A stretch of 10,677 nucleotides of DNA from JABABD01 sp965530995 (GTDB lineage: Bacteria > Bacteroidota > Bacteroidia > Flavobacteriales > Flavobacteriaceae), in contig CBESOB010000095.1 in NCBI GenBank assembly GCA_965530995.1, positions 1-10,677 of the forward strand. The letters are read 5' to 3'. The notes beneath the pieces were generated by a model. It did no database searches. It was not told the DNA's origin and worked only from the letters and a program-made list of their open reading frames with translations. The position numbers and the translations under genes were made by a program. Below are positions 7,638 to 10,677 of this stretch, piece after piece. Numbering within the stretch: the first letter of the stretch is position 1; each line of letters opens with the position of its first letter.

Positions 7638-8158
7638 TTCTTTAATTTCTTAAGTATATTTAAATATTTAATCAGTTCATTTTTGAAAATACCGAAATCA
7701 CTACTTTTAGTTTCAATGATAAAATCAAAAATACGTTCATCATGGCCAGAAATGCCAATCTTGAAATTGGCCTTAGACATTGTTGTAACGAGATTCAATT
7801 CCACATTTTCCTCATTATAGAACCCCAATAAGGCATCAAATTCCTTATTCAAGAAATCCTTCAATTCTGGACTCTTTATTTTTGCTTTCCAACCTATCTC
7901 CTTTTTACTGAACAAGAACTCCCTAGAATTCGAAACTTCTTTTTCATCCTCTGTATACGCTAGGATCTTGATCTTATTAGGGTGTATTTTAAGCTCATTT
8001 GCCAATTCGCGAAACGCTTCGAAGTTACTGAATTCATTAGTGTTAAGGATGACTGCCAAAGTCTCTATCTTCTGTTCACTAACATTTGACTGGCGTGAAT
8101 TAAGTTGTTTGTTAATATATTTTTGATTTGATTTTTCGCGTAAGCTCTTTAAAATCAT
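7634..8158 (-). CDS. DUF6913-like protein of unknown function
   Basis: This 174-residue protein has no signal peptide and no membrane segment, so it is predicted cytoplasmic. It begins with a basic, polar stretch (MILKSLREKSNQKYINKQL), then alternates strand-like and helical segments: IETLAVILN (31-39), KIKILAYTE (62-70), FDALLGFYNEENVELNLVTTMSKANFKIGI spread over 107-136, and a Lys-rich C-terminus (164-174). HDERIFDFIIE (139-149) is the most distinctive patch. I recognise the overall pattern as the DUF6913 family of Flavobacteriaceae from memory and with moderate confidence; no function is known to me. Its TGA overlaps the dapA ATG (ATGA), so it is expressed in step with dapA. The start is ATG 8158, with a candidate -7 element about 20 bp upstream. 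It is divergent from the nucleotidase pair. Confidence 0.8.
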   Translation of the reverse strand: MILKSLREKSNQKYINKQLNSRQSNVSEQKIETLAVILNTNEFSNFEAFRELANELKIHPNKIKILAYTEDEKEVSNSREFLFSKKEIGWKAKIKSPELKDFLNKEFDALLGFYNEENVELNLVTTMSKANFKIGISGHDERIFDFIIETKSSDFGIFKNELIKYLNILKKLKK

Positions 8159-8170
8159 TTATCTTTATTA

Positions 8171-8182
8171 CTTTGTACAAAG
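8171..8182. promoter_or_regulatory. Perfect 12-bp palindrome in the divergent intergenic region (possible operator)
   Basis: CTTTGTACAAAG reads identically on both strands and lies in the 71-bp region between the divergent DUF6913-like and nucleotidase genes. Its right half supplies the TTTG of the minus-strand -7 element, and its left edge falls near the expected start of that transcript. This is a suitable place for a dimeric repressor, but the palindrome might be chance. Confidence 0.3.
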
Positions 8183-8185
8183 GTA
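8178..8185 (-). promoter_or_regulatory. Candidate -7 element for the DUF6913-like gene and dapA
   Basis: The minus strand reads TACCTTTG, a full match to TAnnTTTG, about 20 bp before the ATG at 8158. No TTG is found 17-23 bp upstream of it, so the -33 half is missing or degenerate. It overlaps the 12-bp palindrome. Confidence 0.4.
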
Positions 8186-8229
8186 TAAAAAGAGCCTTTA
8201 TATATTACCTGACTTCATAACTCAATTAC

Positions 8230-9003
8230 ATGAATTTTAAACACCTTTGGGTCTTCCTGATTTTATTATCCTTCTTAAATTGTAAACAGGGCAAAGATGT
8301 ATACTTGAATAAGATAGAAGGTAAACGAATACATATAACAGATAGTATGCAAGCCGATCAGGCTATACTGGATTACATCAAACCATATCATGATCATTTA
8401 AATAATGACCTAGATAGTATATTGGCCATTGCAGTGGACACCTATTCCCCAAGACCAGAAAATGAAGAACTCGAAACCGCTTTAGGTAATTTCATGGCAG
8501 ACGTCGCTTATGAACAAGCAAATTTGGTTTTTAATAAAAGAACAGGCAGGAACATTGACATGGTCTTGATCAATCATGGTGGCATCCGTGCAACCCTCTC
8601 AAAAGGAAATGTGAGTGCGAGAACAGCTTATAATATAATGCCATTTGATAATGCACTTGTTGTTGTTGACTTAAAAGGTGAACAAATTGAAGAATTGATT
8701 GCTTATCTCGCTAGGTCCAAAAGGGCCCATCCTATTTCTAAATTGAACTTAAAACTGGATGAAAATAATGCCGTCTTAGCATCATCAATAAATGGGGTGC
8801 CTATTGATTTTAATAAGAATTATTTGGTAGCCACCTATGATTACCTGTATAATGGCGGTAATCGGATGAACTTTTTTCAAACCAATGACAGTCTTTATGT
8901 CTTGGACTATAAAATGCGTAATGCCATGATAGATTATTTCAAAAAAGTAGATACGATTAACCCAATAAAGGATGGTAGATTCATTAAAACATCAAGCAAA
9001 TGA
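8230..9003 (+). CDS. Lipoprotein with 5'-nucleotidase C-terminal (substrate-binding) domain
   Basis: This 257-residue protein starts with a hydrophobic signal (residues 4-17) ending at Cys18 followed by Lys-Gln. The lipobox (FLNC) is loose but acceptable for Bacteroidota. The rest is a stand-alone 5'-nucleotidase C-terminal domain, as in the second half of UshA. LGNFMADVAYEQA (85-97) matches the usual LGNLxADA start. NHGGIRATL (115-123) is the nucleoside-binding segment, followed by YNIMPFDNALVVVDLKG (134-150) and, near the end, NGGNRMNFF (208-216). No metallophosphoesterase domain is present, so it cannot hydrolyse nucleotides alone. The next gene encodes exactly that missing domain and overlaps this one by ATGA (9000-9003). 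I infer that the two products form one periplasmic or surface nucleotidase. The GGN motif has Asn211 where I recall Asp in many relatives. Confidence 0.9.
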   Translation: MNFKHLWVFLILLSFLNCKQGKDVYLNKIEGKRIHITDSMQADQAILDYIKPYHDHLNNDLDSILAIAVDTYSPRPENEELETALGNFMADVAYEQANLVFNKRTGRNIDMVLINHGGIRATLSKGNVSARTAYNIMPFDNALVVVDLKGEQIEELIAYLARSKRAHPISKLNLKLDENNAVLASSINGVPIDFNKNYLVATYDYLYNGGNRMNFFQTNDSLYVLDYKMRNAMIDYFKKVDTINPIKDGRFIKTSSK

Positions 9004-9914
9004 AACGTAGGTCGTTCATACAACAAACAGCAGCAGCAACATCTTTAGCAACGCTTGGCGGCATGGGCTTAACGTCTTTTTCGACACTAAAAAAGACGAA
9101 GATCACTATTTTGCATACCAATGATGTTCATAGCCATATTGACCCTTTTGGCCCCGATCATGGTAGGAATCCAAATCAAGGTGGCGTGGCTAGACGGGCA
9201 AAATTAATTGAAACCGTTAGAAAAGAGAATCCAAATACATTACTGCTGGATGCTGGAGATATTTTTCAAGGCACGCCTTATTTCAATTATTACGGTGGTG
9301 AATTGGAATTCAAGTTAATGAGTATGATGAAATATGACCTGGCCACAATTGGCAATCATGATTTCGACAATGGTATCAATGGTCTATACAAACAGCTTCC
9401 GAATGCGAAATTTGATTTTGTGTCTGCCAATTATGATTTTTCCAATACTATTATGGATTCTCATGTCAAACCTTACAAGATCTTCAAGACAGCAGGAATA
9501 AAAATTGGTGTCTTTGGTCTAGGTATAGAATTGGAAGGCCTAGTAGATAAGAAAATGTATAAAGAAACCGTGTATTTGGATCCTATTGAAATAGCCCAAG
9601 ACATGAGTAGAATATTAAAACAACAAGAAAAATGTGACCTCGTCATTTGCTTATCACATTTAGGCTATTTTTATAAAAGCTTTGCTGAAAAAGTTAGCGA
9701 TCTCAATCTCGCTAAAGCCACAAAAGATATTGACTTGATCATAGGGGGACATACGCACACCTTTCTACAAAAGCCGACAGTCGCGCAAAATATAGATGGT
9801 AATAACGTATTGGTAAATCAAGTAGGCTGTTATGGACTTTATCTAGGAAAAATAGATTTTTATTTTGATTCTGATAAAACCAAATCAGCAAATGGCACAA
9901 CGATATTAGTCTAA
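9000..9914 (+). CDS. Tat-exported metallophosphoesterase, catalytic half of a split 5'-nucleotidase
   Basis: This 304-residue protein is a calcineurin-like metallophosphoesterase of the UshA/5'-nucleotidase type. It begins with a twin-arginine signal: KRRSFIQ (2-8), a mild hydrophobic stretch to about 29, then KK. No clear AxA cleavage site is seen. The two-metal site is complete: Asp42 and His44 in NDVHSH, Asp84-Asp87 in DAGD, GNHDFD (118-123) with Asn119 and His120, His220 in LSHLG, and His251 and His253 in GGHTH. It stops after about 304 residues, without the C-terminal substrate-binding domain of two-domain nucleotidases, which is encoded by the gene just upstream. Translation is coupled through an ATGA overlap. 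Tat export implies folding and metal loading before crossing the inner membrane. It converges with the next gene, with 3 bp between the stop codons. Confidence 0.92.
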   Translation: MKRRSFIQQTAAATSLATLGGMGLTSFSTLKKTKITILHTNDVHSHIDPFGPDHGRNPNQGGVARRAKLIETVRKENPNTLLLDAGDIFQGTPYFNYYGGELEFKLMSMMKYDLATIGNHDFDNGINGLYKQLPNAKFDFVSANYDFSNTIMDSHVKPYKIFKTAGIKIGVFGLGIELEGLVDKKMYKETVYLDPIEIAQDMSRILKQQEKCDLVICLSHLGYFYKSFAEKVSDLNLAKATKDIDLIIGGHTHTFLQKPTVAQNIDGNNVLVNQVGCYGLYLGKIDFYFDSDKTKSANGTTILV

Positions 9915-9917
9915 GAA

Positions 9918-10667
9918 TCAGGCGGCTATTTTCTTGTTAATGGAAATTCTCTCTTTAACGATTTTTCTTTTACGCTGTTTATTATATTCAACCAAGTAAT
10001 TGTAAAACAAAACCAATCCTGCTATATGCGAAGACCATTCCAAAGCAATAAAGAGATTGTATGAGATATAATATGTTTCTACAAAATTCAATACTTGTGA
10101 GAAAATTAGGCAAAAACTCATGACCAGGAATACAATGGACTGACGACCATCTTCGTTAAGATACCCTGCAAAAGCGATAAATCCGAGAGCCACTAAGGCG
10201 ATGATCTGCAGGGTTATAAAGAACAACTCCGTACTATCTGAAATGCTATAAGACAACATACCATACAAGGAATACATAAAATAAGCATTGAGAAGGAATA
10301 CTACAACTAAGTACGCCCCTACTAACCCTATAAATTTGAAACCTCTAATTCTGTATAGTCCTACTAGAATGAGTACCGTGTAACTAGAAAAATATGCTGC
10401 AGATGTGACTTTAAGCTGACCCGTGTTAATGGGCATCATGGAAAAAAGGTCACCAATGAATGTTAATAGCAAAAAGGCAATGAATATATTATTGATGAAT
10501 TTGTTCTTCAAGAAGAAAATCGAAAAAAATAATGGAATTGTCAATGCATTAGATACTTGTAGCAACAATATGTTCTCATTTAACGATGCGTATACGTTAA
10601 AGAATAGCATAGCCAATAGAACACAAGCAAAGGTTTTATTAGTAGAAGATTTAAGCCAATTTTTCAC
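9918..10667 (-). CDS. Multi-pass inner-membrane protein, possibly YhhN/TMEM86-like; N-terminus uncertain
   Basis: The frame gives 249 residues from a GTG at 10667, but it stays open to the window edge, so the true start may lie outside and the entry may be partial. About eight hydrophobic segments are visible: roughly 12-28, 34-53, 59-77, 88-105, 112-133, 147-169, 177-195 and 203-225. They are followed by a strongly basic tail (KQRKRKIVKER, 230-240) that should face the cytoplasm. FIGDLFSMM (70-78) at the third segment resembles the GD motif of the YhhN/TMEM86 lysoplasmalogenase family, which also has eight segments. The similarity is weak and I do not assign that activity. Its TGA lies 3 bp from the stop of the convergent metallophosphoesterase gene, and no terminator is visible between them. 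Confidence 0.75.
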   Translation of the reverse strand: MKNWLKSSTNKTFACVLLAMLFFNVYASLNENILLLQVSNALTIPLFFSIFFLKNKFINNIFIAFLLLTFIGDLFSMMPINTGQLKVTSAAYFSSYTVLILVGLYRIRGFKFIGLVGAYLVVVFLLNAYFMYSLYGMLSYSISDSTELFFITLQIIALVALGFIAFAGYLNEDGRQSIVFLVMSFCLIFSQVLNFVETYYISYNLFIALEWSSHIAGLVLFYNYLVEYNKQRKRKIVKERISINKKIAA

Positions 10668-10677
10668 AACTGTAATC

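Noticed and set aside
8168..8175. TTACTTTG as a -7 element for the plus-strand nucleotidase genes
   Set aside because: One mismatch to TAnnTTTG, no TTG at a proper distance upstream, and the bases are shared with the palindrome; not strong enough to list as a promoter.
9918..10667. Firm assignment as a lysoplasmalogenase (YhhN)
   Set aside because: Only the segment count and one GD-containing motif resemble the family; there is not enough to claim an activity.

Overview
The window comes from a low-GC member of the Bacteroidota, almost certainly Flavobacteriaceae. The evidence is a set of lineage-typical proteins (a long RNA polymerase omega, DUF4835/PorD, a DUF6913-like protein, Bacteroidota-style CoaBC), the absence of Shine-Dalgarno leaders, and -7 promoter elements of the TAnnTTTG type in several gene starts. 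It looks like ordinary chromosome, with no mobile element, phage, CRISPR or RNA gene visible.

Layout. Positions 1-686 (minus) hold the N-terminal part of an exported lipoprotein with calcium-binding FG-GAP/VCBS repeats, cut by the window edge. A strong intrinsic terminator (764-793) separates it from a long minus-strand housekeeping block. In transcription order (right to left) that block is: a DUF6913-like gene, dapA, a promoter-bearing gap, bamD, rpoZ, coaBC, the DUF4835/porD gene, recN and fabI. Several joints are tight: a 4-bp ATGA overlap between the DUF6913-like gene and dapA, an 8-bp overlap between coaBC and porD, and gaps of 6 and 11 bp around rpoZ. The block mixes lysine/cell-wall precursor synthesis, outer-membrane assembly, transcription, coenzyme A synthesis, probable type IX secretion, DNA repair and fatty-acid elongation.

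To the right, a 71-bp divergent intergenic region with a perfect 12-bp palindrome leads to a plus-strand pair (8230-9914). The pair encodes the two halves of a UshA-like 5'-nucleotidase as separate proteins in reversed order: a lipoprotein with the C-terminal substrate-binding domain, then a Tat-exported metallophosphoesterase. They overlap by ATGA. A multi-pass membrane protein (9918-10667, minus; start uncertain) converges on this pair with only 3 bp between the stop codons.

No clearly new system was found. The best leads are the split, dual-export nucleotidase, the substituted active-site residues in the CoaC half of CoaBC, and the uncharacterised DUF6913-like gene translationally coupled to dapA.
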